A stretch of DNA of 60,841 nucleotides from Acidimicrobiales bacterium. GTDB lineage: Bacteria; Actinomycetota; Acidimicrobiia; Acidimicrobiales; Palsa-688. Positions 34,001 through 44,279 of the stretch are shown in pieces; within the stretch, counting starts at the first letter, position 1; each line of letters opens with the position of its first letter. The translations under genes and the position numbers were made by a program. The stretch spans positions 1-60,841 of the forward strand of contig DATLUM010000103.1 of the NCBI GenBank assembly GCA_035533095.1. The letters run 5' to 3'. The notes under the pieces were generated by a model. The model had not been told where the DNA came from. It made no database searches and was given only the letters and a program-made list of their open reading frames with translations.

Positions 34001-35305
34001 TCAGTGCGCTTCGAACTGCGCTTCTTCGGTCGACCCGGCGAGGGCCAGCGTGGAGGACTTGCCACCGCTCAGGGTGGTCATGACGTCGTCGAAGTAGCCG
34101 GCGCCCACCTCGCGCTGGTGGCGGGTGGCGGTGTAGCCCTCATCCTCCAAGGCGAACTCGCGCTGCTGGAGCTCGACGTAGGCGCTCATGCCGCGCCGGG
34201 CGTAGCCGTGTGCAAGCTCGAAGGTCGACTCGTTGAGGGCGTGCCAACCGGCAAGCGTTACGAACTGGAACGCGTAACCCATCGCGCCGAGCTCCTTCTG
34301 GAAGCGGGCAATGGTCTGGTCGTCGAGGTGCTTCCTCCAGTTGAACGACGGAGAGCAGTTGTACGCCAGCATCTTGTCCGGGTACTCGGCCTTGATGCGC
34401 TCGGCGAAGGTGCGTGCCTCGTCGAGGTCCGGAGTCGACGTCTCGCACCAGATCAGGTCGGCGTACGGTGCGTAGGCGAGGCCGCGGGCGACCGCGATGT
34501 CCATCCCGGCCCGTACGTAGTAGAAGCCCTCCGGCGAGCGCTCGCCAGTGCAGAACTCCTGGTCGCGCTCGTCCACGTCGCTCGTGAGCAGGGTCGCGCC
34601 CAGCGAGTCGGTGCGGGCGACGATCAACGTCGGAACCCCGCAGACGTCGGATGCCAACCGGGCGGAAGCGAGGGTGCGGATGTGCTGCGCGGTCGGGACG
34701 AGGACCTTGCCGCCCATGTGGCCGCACTTCTTCTCCGAGGACAGCTGGTCCTCCCAGTGGACGCCGGCGGCGCCCGCCTCGATCATCGACTTCATCAGCT
34801 CGAAGACGTTGAGCGCGCCGCCGAAGCCGGCCTCGGCGTCGGCGACGATCGGCACCAGCCAGTGCCGCTGCTCGGAGCCGGGCTTCCCACCGGCTTCCGC
34901 CCACTCGATCTGATCGGCGCGGCGCAGAGCGTTGTTGATCCGGCGGACGACCGTCGGGACGCTGTTGACCGCGTACAGGCTCTGGTCGGGGTAGACCTGC
35001 TCCGAGAGGTTGGCGTCAGCGGCGACTTGCCAGCCCGACAGGTAGATCGCCTTGAGGCCCGCCTTCACCATCTCGACGGCTTGGCCCCCGGTCATGGCGC
35101 CGAGCGCGTTGATGTAGTCCTCGTCGCGGAGGAGCGACCAGAGCCTCTCCGCACCCTGGCGCGCCAGGCTGTACTCGATCTGCACCGAGCCGCGCAGGCG
35201 CACGACGTCTGCCGCGCTGTAGGGGCGCTCTACTCCCTTCCAACGGGGGTCGGACGCCCATTGGCGCTCGAGCTCGTTGACTGCGCTGTCGAAGGGGGTG
35301 GTCAT
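34001..35305 (-). CDS. aceA: Isocitrate lyase
   Basis: 434 aa with the catalytic signature [10 protein letters not shown] (Cys is the acid/base), the Mg site motif [10 protein letters not shown], and [20 protein letters not shown]. It splits isocitrate into succinate and glyoxylate, the first step of the glyoxylate shunt that allows growth on acetate and fatty acids. It lies 33 bp downstream of the malate synthase gene on the same strand, so they form aceB-aceA. AAAGGA about 12 nt before the ATG may be the ribosome site. It fits the many acyl-CoA genes to the left. Confidence 0.97.
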   Translation of the reverse strand: MTTPFDSAVNELERQWASDPRWKGVERPYSAADVVRLRGSVQIEYSLARQGAERLWSLLRDEDYINALGAMTGGQAVEMVKAGLKAIYLSGWQVAADANLSEQVYPDQSLYAVNSVPTVVRRINNALRRADQIEWAEAGGKPGSEQRHWLVPIVADAEAGFGGALNVFELMKSMIEAGAAGVHWEDQLSSEKKCGHMGGKVLVPTAQHIRTLASARLASDVCGVPTLIVARTDSLGATLLTSDVDERDQEFCTGERSPEGFYYVRAGMDIAVARGLAYAPYADLIWCETSTPDLDEARTFAERIKAEYPDKMLAYNCSPSFNWRKHLDDQTIARFQKELGAMGYAFQFVTLAGWHALNESTFELAHGYARRGMSAYVELQQREFALEDEGYTATRHQREVGAGYFDDVMTTLSGGKSSTLALAGSTEEAQFEAH

Positions 35306-35338
35306 GACGTTCGATGGTCCTTTCGGGATCTCGAGGTT

Positions 35339-36913
35339 CTAAGGGAGTAACTCGTACGCGGGCAGGGTGAGGAAGGTGGGGAAGTCGTCGGCGAGGGACA
35401 CCTGCTCGAAGACGGAGCGGGCGTTCTTGACGACCTCGGGGTCGTACCCACCGTCGGCCAACTCCTTTTCCGTGTCGTCGAGCATCGAGCGGACGAGCTC
35501 CGCTGTCACCAAGGTGCGCTCGGGTCCGGCGAGGGTCACGCGGTGGTGCACCCACTGCCAGACCTGCGCCCGGCTGATCTCGGCCGTCGCAGCGTCCTCC
35601 ATGAGGTCGTCGATTGCCGCGGCACCGGTGCCCGACAGCCAGGACACCAGGTAGCGCATGCCCACGGAGATGTTGGTGTGCAGTCCGGCCATGGTGATGC
35701 TTTCGCGGGAACGGTCCACGGTGAGCAGCCGTCCCGGGCCGACGGCCACCTCGGGACGCTGTCGATCGAGCTGGTTCGGCCGGTCGCCGAGCACGGCGTC
35801 GAACTCGGCCATCGCCGTCTCGACCAGATCGGGGTGCGCGACCCAGGTCCCGTCGAAGCCGTCGCCGGCCTCGCGCCGCTTGTCCTCGGTGACTTTCGCC
35901 AGCGCGGCTTCGGTCACCTCGGGCTTGCGGCGATTGGGGATGAAAGCCGCCATGCCGCCGATGGCGTGCGCCCCGCGACGGTGGCACGTCTTCACCAGCA
36001 GCTCGGTGTACGCGCGCATGAAGGGGGTCGTCATCGTCACCTGCGAGCGGTCCGGCAGCACGAACGCGGGGTCGAGGTGGAAGCGCTTGGCGACGCTGAA
36101 GATGTAGTCCCATCGGCCGGCGTTGAGGCCGCAGATGTGGTCTTTGAGCTCGCAGAGGATCTCGTCCATCTCGAACGCGGCGGTGATGGTCTCGATAAGC
36201 ACGGTCGCCCGGATCGAACCGCGATCCAGACCGAGGAGGTCCTCGGCGGCCAACATCACGTCGTTCCAGAGGCGGGCTTCGAGATGACCTTCGAGCTTCG
36301 GGAGGTAGTAGTAGGGACCGAAGCCGCGCGAGAGGCTCTCGCGACCGTTGTGGAACACGTACAGCCCGAAGTCGAAGAGGCTCGCGGAGACGCTCTGGCC
36401 GTTGACGGTGAAGTGCTTCTCCTGGAGGTGCCAGCCGCGGGGGCGCACGACGAGGGTGGCTGTTTCGTCGTTGAGGCGGTAGCTCTTGTCCGGGGTGGTG
36501 AGCTCGATCGTCCCGCGCACGGCGTCCTGCAGGTTGGCCTGGCCCTCGATGCAGTTGTCCCAGGTGGGCGAGTTGGCGTCCTCGAAGTCGGCCATGAAGA
36601 CCTTGGCGCCCGAGTTGAGGGCGTTGATCATCATCTTGCGCTCAACCGGGCCGGTGATCTCGACCCGCCGGTCGGCGAGGGCCTTGGGCGCCTCGGGGAC
36701 GGTCCAGCCGCCGAGGCGGACCGACTCGGTCTCGGGAAGGAAATCGGGCCGCTCGCCGGCGTCGAAGCGGGCCTGCCGCTCGACCCGGGCGGCGAGGAGC
36801 TCCCGCCGGCGGGAATCGAACCGTTCGTGCAGCTCAGCGACGAAATCGATGGCCTCGGCCGTGAGGACCCGGTCCGCCTGCGGGTGGGGCGTGAAGCTGA
36901 TTTCGCGGGGCAC
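35339..36913 (-). CDS. aceB: Malate synthase A
   Basis: 524 aa, starting at a GTG. Conserved stretches include [20 protein letters not shown] (substrate binding), [33 protein letters not shown] and [12 protein letters not shown]. It condenses glyoxylate and acetyl-CoA to malate. Length matches the A type (about 530 aa) rather than the 720-aa G type. A predicted leaderless promoter ends exactly at the GTG; aceA follows in the same transcript. Confidence 0.96.
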   Translation of the reverse strand: MPREISFTPHPQADRVLTAEAIDFVAELHERFDSRRRELLAARVERQARFDAGERPDFLPETESVRLGGWTVPEAPKALADRRVEITGPVERKMMINALNSGAKVFMADFEDANSPTWDNCIEGQANLQDAVRGTIELTTPDKSYRLNDETATLVVRPRGWHLQEKHFTVNGQSVSASLFDFGLYVFHNGRESLSRGFGPYYYLPKLEGHLEARLWNDVMLAAEDLLGLDRGSIRATVLIETITAAFEMDEILCELKDHICGLNAGRWDYIFSVAKRFHLDPAFVLPDRSQVTMTTPFMRAYTELLVKTCHRRGAHAIGGMAAFIPNRRKPEVTEAALAKVTEDKRREAGDGFDGTWVAHPDLVETAMAEFDAVLGDRPNQLDRQRPEVAVGPGRLLTVDRSRESITMAGLHTNISVGMRYLVSWLSGTGAAAIDDLMEDAATAEISRAQVWQWVHHRVTLAGPERTLVTAELVRSMLDDTEKELADGGYDPEVVKNARSVFEQVSLADDFPTFLTLPAYELLP

Positions 36914-36919
36914 AACCTG

Positions 36920-36948
36920 ATTATGTAAAAAACCGGCCGTCTTGTCGA
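36920..36948 (-). promoter_or_regulatory. Predicted promoter of aceB-aceA
   Basis: On the minus strand TCGACA (36948-36943), 17 nt spacer, CATAAT (36925-36920), then 6 nt to the GTG at 36913. This places transcription start on the start codon itself (leaderless). Confidence 0.55.
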
Positions 36949-36991
36949 ATCGAATATCGCCAGGGCTTGCACTAACTGTGAAGAAGTGAGA

Positions 36992-37005
36992 AACTTATCA
37001 AAGTT
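36992..37005. promoter_or_regulatory. Inverted repeat before the RamB-like regulator gene
   Basis: AACTT-ATCA-AAGTT is a perfect 5-bp repeat ending on the base before ATG 37006. RamB sites contain AAACTTTGC-like sequence, so this may be an autoregulatory site. It overlaps the translation start region. Confidence 0.45.
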
Positions 37006-38529
37006 ATGGGCTCGGAAACGCTGGATCCGCTGGTCTTCGGGCACCGCCTGCGGCACTTCCGCCGCCAGGCCGGGCTCACCCTAGAGGCGCTCGGGGAGGC
37101 GGTCGGCCGGCCGGCCTCCTACCTGTCCCAGCTCGAGAACGGTCACCGGGAGCCACGGCTCTCGACGGTCAGCCAGCTGGCCGGTGCGCTCGGTTGCCGG
37201 CCGAGCGATCTGCTGGCGTCGGGCGCGCCCAACCGCCGGGCCGAGCTCGAGGTCGCCCTGGCGCACATGCAGGACGATCCGCGGTACAAGGCGTTGCGCC
37301 TGCCGTACCTGAAGCCGAGCGCGCGGCTCGACGACGCGGCGCTCCAGCACCTGGTCGGGTTGTTCGAGCGGGTGCGGGAGCTGTCGGCAGCGGGTTCCGG
37401 CGCGAGCGGTGGCCAGGCGGACGGCGGCCGCTTCGACGAGGACTCGCCGGGAGCCCGCGCCGCGAACGCTGCGATGCGCGACGAGATGCGCAAGAGGGAC
37501 AACTACTTCGAGGAGATCGAAAGAGTCGCCGGCGACGCGCTGTTGGCAGTCGGGTACGGCGGCTCTGGCGCCGTGTCCGAGCGCAACCTGACGGATCTAG
37601 CCGCTTACTTCGGCTTCGCCATCTCGAGGGTCCAGGACCTACCGCCGTCCACGAGGTCGATCAGCGACCTGCGGCACCGGGTCATCTACGTCCCGCAGCG
37701 CAACTTGACCGGGGGAATGCGCTCCGCTCGTTCCGTGATCGCCCAGACCCTGGGACGGTTCGCACTGGGACATCGCGACCCGACTGATTTCGAGTCCTAC
37801 GTCCGCCAGCGTGTCGAGGCCAACTACTTCGCCGGCGCTCTTCTGGCGCCCGAACGTGCCGTCGTGCGGGTGCTCGCGGAGGCCAAGGCGAGGGAGGACA
37901 TCTCCGTCGAGGACCTCAACGAGATGTTCTACATCTCTTACGAGATGGCGGCGCACAGGCTGACCAACCTGATCACCCGGCACTTCGGGATCCCTGTCCA
38001 CTTCCAGCGATCCGACCCGGAGGGCCTCCTGTGGAAGGCCTACGAAAACGACGGCGTTCTCCTGCCCTCCGACGTCGACGGCACCATCGAGGGTCAGCGG
38101 CTGTGCCGTTGGTGGTCGAGCCGGCAGGCCTTCGAGTCCGAGGACTCCTATGCGCTGCACTACCAGTACACAGAAACCGTCTCGGGCGAGTTCTGGTGTG
38201 CGACACACATCGGTGTGGAGCGCGAGCGCGGCGACGCCGTCACGATCGGCACCGTTGCGGACGAGGCGCACTGGTTCAGGGGGAGCGAGACGACCCGCCG
38301 CGCGGTATCGGGCTGCCCGGACCCTTCGTGCTGCCGGCGGCCTCCGGCGGACGCAGTCCGGCGCTGGGAGGGAGTCGCCTGGCCGTCCGCTCGGGACCAC
38401 AGCCACTTCGTGTCCGGCCTGCCCACCGACACCGTGGTGTTCTCGGCGCATCCGGGGGTGGATCTCACAGACGTGTACTCGTTTTTGGACCGGCACTCGG
38501 GAGGACTGGGAACCCCGTCACGGGGCTGA
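37006..38529 (+). CDS. RamB/ScfR-type regulator (XRE HTH + short-chain fatty-acyl regulator domain)
   Basis: 507 aa. Residues ~10-65 form an XRE helix-turn-helix (LTLEALGEAVGRPASYLSQL then ENGHREPRLSTVSQLAGAL). The middle has an IrrE-like region (RHRVIYVPQRN to ALGHRDPTDFESYVRQ) lacking the HExxH metal motif. The C-terminal ScfR domain holds a Cys cluster (GCPDPSCCRRP). RamB in corynebacteria represses aceA, aceB and acetate activation genes and its mycobacterial homologue controls icl. Divergence from aceBA here supports the same role. The lone Cys cluster suggests redox or metal sensing (inference). Confidence 0.88.
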   Translation: MGSETLDPLVFGHRLRHFRRQAGLTLEALGEAVGRPASYLSQLENGHREPRLSTVSQLAGALGCRPSDLLASGAPNRRAELEVALAHMQDDPRYKALRLPYLKPSARLDDAALQHLVGLFERVRELSAAGSGASGGQADGGRFDEDSPGARAANAAMRDEMRKRDNYFEEIERVAGDALLAVGYGGSGAVSERNLTDLAAYFGFAISRVQDLPPSTRSISDLRHRVIYVPQRNLTGGMRSARSVIAQTLGRFALGHRDPTDFESYVRQRVEANYFAGALLAPERAVVRVLAEAKAREDISVEDLNEMFYISYEMAAHRLTNLITRHFGIPVHFQRSDPEGLLWKAYENDGVLLPSDVDGTIEGQRLCRWWSSRQAFESEDSYALHYQYTETVSGEFWCATHIGVERERGDAVTIGTVADEAHWFRGSETTRRAVSGCPDPSCCRRPPADAVRRWEGVAWPSARDHSHFVSGLPTDTVVFSAHPGVDLTDVYSFLDRHSGGLGTPSRG

Positions 38530-38571
38530 GCGAACTTCTCTAGCTGGGAAGTCCAGGTGGGCAACGGCTAT

Positions 38572-38612
38572 GGTGACCCGTCGCTGTTCGCCGCCTGACA
38601 GCGGGCGTCACC
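38572..38612 (+). terminator. Imperfect hairpin between regulator and Fe-S protein genes
   Basis: GGTGAC...CGCTG pairs with CAGCG...GTCACC across an internal loop. It lies 43 bp after the RamB-like gene and 37 bp before the next start. No T-run; it may end the first transcript or shape the leader of the second. Confidence 0.35.
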
Positions 38613-38648
38613 GGTATCGCGGAGCCCGGGCGGCGGAGGAGGAACCAC

Positions 38649-40745
38649 GTGACCGTAAGAATCGTCATCGGACTCGTAATAAGCGGACTGGGGCTCCTCC
38701 TGGTCCTGCAGCGATCCTGGTTCCTCTTCCGGTTGATCTCCAACGGCAAGCCGGCGCCCGGGCGGATGAAGGACGTGGGAGCTCAACTCAAAGCGGAGAT
38801 CCTCGACGTGTTCGCGCAGCGCAAGCTGCTGCGCAGGAGCATCCCCGGACTGGCCCACTTCTTCACGTTCTGGGGATTCATCATCCTGTTCTTCACCATC
38901 ATCGAGGCATACGGCGACCTGTTCGACAAGAAGTTCGCCATCCCCGGCTTCGGCACGAGCCACGCGCTCGGTTTTGTCGAGGACCTCATCGCCACCGCCG
39001 TGCTGCTGGCGATCATCACCTTCAGCGTCATCCGGATCAAGCAGAACCCTGCGCGCAAGGACCGCAAGAGCCGTTTTTACGGGTCGCACACGAAGGCGGC
39101 GTGGTTCACGCTGTTCATGATCTTCATGGTGATCGCCACGCTCTTCCTGTACCGGGGTGCACAGGTCAACACCCACGACTTCCCCTACGACAAGAGCTGG
39201 TGGGCCTTCGGTTCACGGCTCATCGGAGGCGCCTTCTCAGGGTTCAGCTACCAGACGAACCTCAACATCGAGACCGCGTTCATCCTCGGGCAGATCCTCG
39301 TGCTTTGGGGATTCTTCGTGTTCGTCTTGAACTCGAAGCACATGCACATCTTCGTCTCCGAGCCGAACGTCCTCTTCTCCCGTCGCCCCAAGGCCCTGGG
39401 GCCGCTCGGGAGCACCCTGGACCTCGACCCGGAGAACATGGCCGAGGACGCGTCGTTCGGCGCCGGCCAGATCATGGACCTCAGCTGGAAGCAGCGCCTG
39501 GACCTGATCAGCTGCACCGAGTGTGGTCGTTGTCAGGACCAGTGCCCGGCGTGGGCCACCGACAAGCCCCTCTCGCCGAAGCTCCTCATCATGGACCTGC
39601 GCGAGCACATGTTCGCCTCGTCGGGCGAGCTGCTTTCGGGCAACGGTGTACCCGAGGACGGTGTCGCCGCCAAGATGCTCGTCCCGAACGTCATCGCCGA
39701 CGACGTGCTCTGGTCGTGCACGACCTGTGGCGCCTGCGTCGAGCAGTGCCCCGTGGACATCGAGCATGTCGACACCATCGTCGACATGCGCCGCTACGAG
39801 GTGCTCATGGAGTCGCGCTTCCCGAGCGAGGCTGGGCTCATGCTGCGCAACATCGAGAACCAGGGGGACCCCTGGGGTCTCGGTCAGTCGCAGCGTCTTA
39901 CCTGGACCGAGGGACTCGACTTCGAGATCCCCGTGGTAACCGGGACCATTCCAGACGAGGTGGAGTACCTCTTCTGGGTAGGTTGCGCCGGTGCCCTTGA
40001 CGAGCGGGCCAGGCGCACCACGCAGAGCATCGCGAAGCTGCTGCACAGGGCGGGTGTGTCGTTTGCCGTGCTCGGGCCGAAGGAGTCCTGCACGGGCGAC
40101 CCGGCCCGCCGGCTCGGCAACGAGTACCTGTACCAGATGCAGGCGCAGGCCAACATCGAGACCCTGAAGTCGGCGGGGGTCCGCAAGGTGGTCGCGTCCT
40201 GCCCGCATTGCTTCAACTCGATCGCCCGGGAATACCCGGCGCTCGGCGGCGACTTCGAGGTGGTGCACCACACCCAGTTGCTCGAGAAGCTGCTGTCGGA
40301 GGGCCAGTTGAAGCCGGAGACTCCCGTGGAGGCGAAGGTCACCTATCACGACCCCTGCTACCTCGGCCGGCACAACGAGGTCTACGACGAGCCCCGTGGC
40401 GTGCTCGGGCAGGTGCCCGGTGTAGCCGTGACGGAGATGCACCGCCACAAGCGGACCGGCTTCTGCTGCGGCGCCGGCGGCGCGCGCATGTGGATGGAGG
40501 AGAAGATCGGCTCGCGGATCAACGTCAACCGCACGGACGAGGCGCTCGCCACCGGCGCCGACGTGATCTCCACGGCATGCCCGTACTGCCTGATCATGCT
40601 CGACGACGCCACCAAGAGCCGCCAAGCGGAGGGCAGCGCGCCCGAGTCGGTCAAGGTGCTCGACGTGGCGCAGGTGCTGGAGCAGTCGCTGGCGCCGGCA
40701 TCGGCCTCGGCTGTGGCGCAGCATCCCTCCCCGGTCGAGGAGTAG
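38649..40745 (+). CDS. Membrane heterodisulfide-reductase-like Fe-S oxidoreductase
   Basis: 698 aa, GTG start behind GGAGGAGGAA. The N-terminal ~260 residues hold five or so transmembrane helices, with His residues suited to b haem (FFTFWGFIILFFTIIEA, HMHIFVSEP). Two [4Fe-4S] motifs follow (CTECGRCQDQCP and CTTCGACVEQCP). Two CCG domains close the protein: GKESCTG/CPHCFNS and CYLGRH/FCCGAGGARMWM. It is like mycobacterial Rv0338c and the HdrD/GlpC group that pass electrons between a cytoplasmic donor and the quinone pool. Context beside aceBA suggests a link to acyl-CoA or lactate/glycolate oxidation. Confidence 0.9.
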   Translation: MTVRIVIGLVISGLGLLLVLQRSWFLFRLISNGKPAPGRMKDVGAQLKAEILDVFAQRKLLRRSIPGLAHFFTFWGFIILFFTIIEAYGDLFDKKFAIPGFGTSHALGFVEDLIATAVLLAIITFSVIRIKQNPARKDRKSRFYGSHTKAAWFTLFMIFMVIATLFLYRGAQVNTHDFPYDKSWWAFGSRLIGGAFSGFSYQTNLNIETAFILGQILVLWGFFVFVLNSKHMHIFVSEPNVLFSRRPKALGPLGSTLDLDPENMAEDASFGAGQIMDLSWKQRLDLISCTECGRCQDQCPAWATDKPLSPKLLIMDLREHMFASSGELLSGNGVPEDGVAAKMLVPNVIADDVLWSCTTCGACVEQCPVDIEHVDTIVDMRRYEVLMESRFPSEAGLMLRNIENQGDPWGLGQSQRLTWTEGLDFEIPVVTGTIPDEVEYLFWVGCAGALDERARRTTQSIAKLLHRAGVSFAVLGPKESCTGDPARRLGNEYLYQMQAQANIETLKSAGVRKVVASCPHCFNSIAREYPALGGDFEVVHHTQLLEKLLSEGQLKPETPVEAKVTYHDPCYLGRHNEVYDEPRGVLGQVPGVAVTEMHRHKRTGFCCGAGGARMWMEEKIGSRINVNRTDEALATGADVISTACPYCLIMLDDATKSRQAEGSAPESVKVLDVAQVLEQSLAPASASAVAQHPSPVEE

Positions 40746-40790
40746 AGGGCCGGCGCTTGCTGAGGGCCTGCCGCTCCGACGGCGGGCCGT

Positions 40791-40826
40791 CTTGGGACCT
40801 CGAGTGGGTCTTGGGTCCTCAAGTGG
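40791..40826. repeat. Imperfect tandem direct repeat
   Basis: CTTGGGACCTCGAGTGG (40791-40807) and CTTGGGTCCTCAAGTGG (40810-40826) differ at two of 17 positions. They lie in the 257-bp gap after the Fe-S gene, with a GACAGGG...CCCTGTC repeat just downstream. I see no gene in this gap. Confidence 0.5.
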
Positions 40827-41002
40827 ACAGGGTTGAGTCTCCAGATCGGAAGTGCAACGCCTTCCCTGTCCTCTAGCGACGCTCAGAATGGCCGGGAAGC
40901 GGACGAGGCTCGAGACCGCTAATCGTCGGCGCGGCTGTTTCTGTGTCCCCTTGGCGAAGGTGGCTCGGGCTGACCAGGCCGGCTCGCCCGTAGGATCCCG
41001 GC

Positions 41003-41518
41003 ATGTCCGTCGACGCTGATCCTCCGGTTGCCGGCGCGGCGTACATCCGCGCGGGTGGGGGCATCCCGGTCAACACCCGGCGGTTGGCCGGCGTCCTCGT
41101 GTGGCTGCTCGTGGCCGCACTGCTGGGGCTCGCCATCTACCTGGCCGTCTCGGCGGCCGGACAGGACTCGCGCCTGGCGCTGCTTCGCGGCAGGGGTGTG
41201 CCGGTGGAGGCCAGGGTAACGGGATGCACGGCCGTCAGCTCGGGAGTCGGCATGGGCATCGAGTATTGGAACTGCCGGGCCTCCTACACCGTCGACGGCC
41301 GCACGTTCACGGCGCCGCTCGGGGGGAACCGCAAGCTGGTCGACGCCGGCGCGAGGCTGCCGGCAGTCGCCGTCCCGGGTCATCCGGACCTCCTATGGAC
41401 TGCGGCGGGCGTCAGGCAGGGACGATCGTCCACGGTGGGATACGCGGCCGCGGGGGTGTTTGCAGGCGTGGGTTTGCTCGTCGGAGCGGCCCGGGTCCTG
41501 GTGGGCCGCCGGCGCTAG
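41003..41518 (+). CDS. DUF3592-like membrane protein (171 aa)
   Basis: Begins MSVDADPPVAGAAYIRAGGG. Helix 1 (LAGVLVWLLVAALLGLAIYLAV) and helix 2 (GYAAAGVFAGVGLLVGAARV) flank an external beta domain. That domain has LLRGRGVPVEARVTGC and NCRASYTVDGRTFTAPLGGN, the pattern of DUF3592 proteins. Function unknown. The stop overlaps the convergent cNMP-binding gene by 4 bp. Confidence 0.65.
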   Translation: MSVDADPPVAGAAYIRAGGGIPVNTRRLAGVLVWLLVAALLGLAIYLAVSAAGQDSRLALLRGRGVPVEARVTGCTAVSSGVGMGIEYWNCRASYTVDGRTFTAPLGGNRKLVDAGARLPAVAVPGHPDLLWTAAGVRQGRSSTVGYAAAGVFAGVGLLVGAARVLVGRRR

Positions 41519-41940
41519 TGCGAGACGGCTTTGGTGTCCGCTTCTCGAAGACGGGTTGCCATGCTCACAAGCAACTTGTGCGATAGCGCCGGCACCTGGT
41601 CGAGCAGGCCCATGAACTCCCGCTGCCCCAGCACGGCGAGCTTCAGATCGCTGCCGGCGACGATGGTGGCTGACCGCGGCCCGCGATCCAGAAGAGCCAG
41701 CTCCCCGAAGTAGTTGCCGGGGCCCAGCGTGGCGATCTTGCGTCCGCCCCGCTTCACCACGGCCTCGCCATCGAGGATCAGGAAGAACTCGTGACCGGTA
41801 CTGCCCTCGGTCACGATCTCGGAGCCCGCATCCACGGTGACAACGTCGACGGCCCTCGCCACCAGCGACAGCTCCTTCCGGTTGAGGGAGGAGAACATAC
41901 GGACGTTGGCGAGGTGCTCCAGCTTGCGGTCAGCGGCCAT
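41515..41940 (-). CDS. Cyclic-nucleotide-binding domain protein
   Basis: 141 aa from ATG 41940: nearly only a cNMP-binding beta barrel. The phosphate-binding cassette reads GNYFGELALLDRGPRSATIV with the Glu and Arg that hold the cyclic phosphate. No DNA-binding HTH follows, so it is not a CRP-type regulator. A C-terminal helix (LLVSMATRLREADTKAVSH) may contact a partner. Stand-alone sensors of this kind occur often in actinobacteria. It is divergent from amt. Confidence 0.87.
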   Translation of the reverse strand: MAADRKLEHLANVRMFSSLNRKELSLVARAVDVVTVDAGSEIVTEGSTGHEFFLILDGEAVVKRGGRKIATLGPGNYFGELALLDRGPRSATIVAGSDLKLAVLGQREFMGLLDQVPALSHKLLVSMATRLREADTKAVSH

Positions 41941-42083
41941 GGCCGGAACTGTACTTACCGGGCTTGGGCCCCGGTGGAAATTGTCCGGTTTCATTTAACG
42001 CTGGCGCAACAAAGCGGTCGAAGGGCGGAAACAGTCGCTCCCTACCCTCCTGCAAACACTTCCGGCTCAGGAGGGCCCATCCC

Positions 42084-43990
<1,907 letters not shown>

Positions 43991-43996
43991 TCCCCA

Positions 43997-44032
43997 GAAG
44001 GGTGGCGCCGCCGGCAGGCGGCGCCACCCTTC
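43997..44032. terminator. Perfect 16-bp stem-loop after glnK
   Basis: GAAGGGTGGCGCCGCC (43997-44012) pairs with GGCGGCGCCACCCTTC (44017-44032) through a GGCA loop. It begins 6 nt after the glnK stop. No T-run follows, so it may be a GC-type terminator or an mRNA 3' stabiliser. Confidence 0.65.
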
Positions 44033-44051
44033 GATGCCTAGGATCGCGGCT

Positions 44052-44270
44052 GTGCCGAAGGATGGATGGCAGCTCGAGGATTCCCGCTCGATCCGTTCGG
44101 TGTGGATATGGCGGGCGTTCCTGCTGCTGTCCCTGGTCGCAGTGGGGATCGTGATCATCTTCGCTACCAACGGCAAGACCGCCTACGCGGCCGCGTGGGG
44201 TGTGATCGCGTTCGGTTGGTTCGCCATCTCCATGTGGCTCTGGAGGAAGCATTCGAGCCTCAGCGATTGA
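44052..44270 (+). CDS. Small membrane protein (72 aa)
   Basis: GTG 44052 gives VPKDGWQLEDSRSIRSVWIW. Two hydrophobic helices follow (RAFLLLSLVAVGIVIIFA and YAAAWGVIAFGWFAISMWLW), then a basic end. A -10 box TAGGAT (44039-44044) 7 nt before suggests a leaderless transcript. An in-frame ATG at 44034 lies within the hairpin's edge and is less likely. Unknown function; trapped between glnK and glnD, it may belong to nitrogen control or simply be a neighbour. Confidence 0.5.
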   Translation: MPKDGWQLEDSRSIRSVWIWRAFLLLSLVAVGIVIIFATNGKTAYAAAWGVIAFGWFAISMWLWRKHSSLSD

Positions 44271-44279
44271 CGGCGACGC

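Noticed and set aside
41964-42003. GlnR or NtrC-type site before amt
   Set aside because: A GGAAA...TTTCA pattern exists, but the spacing of GTTA and GAAAC half-sites does not fit the GlnR consensus, so I do not call it.
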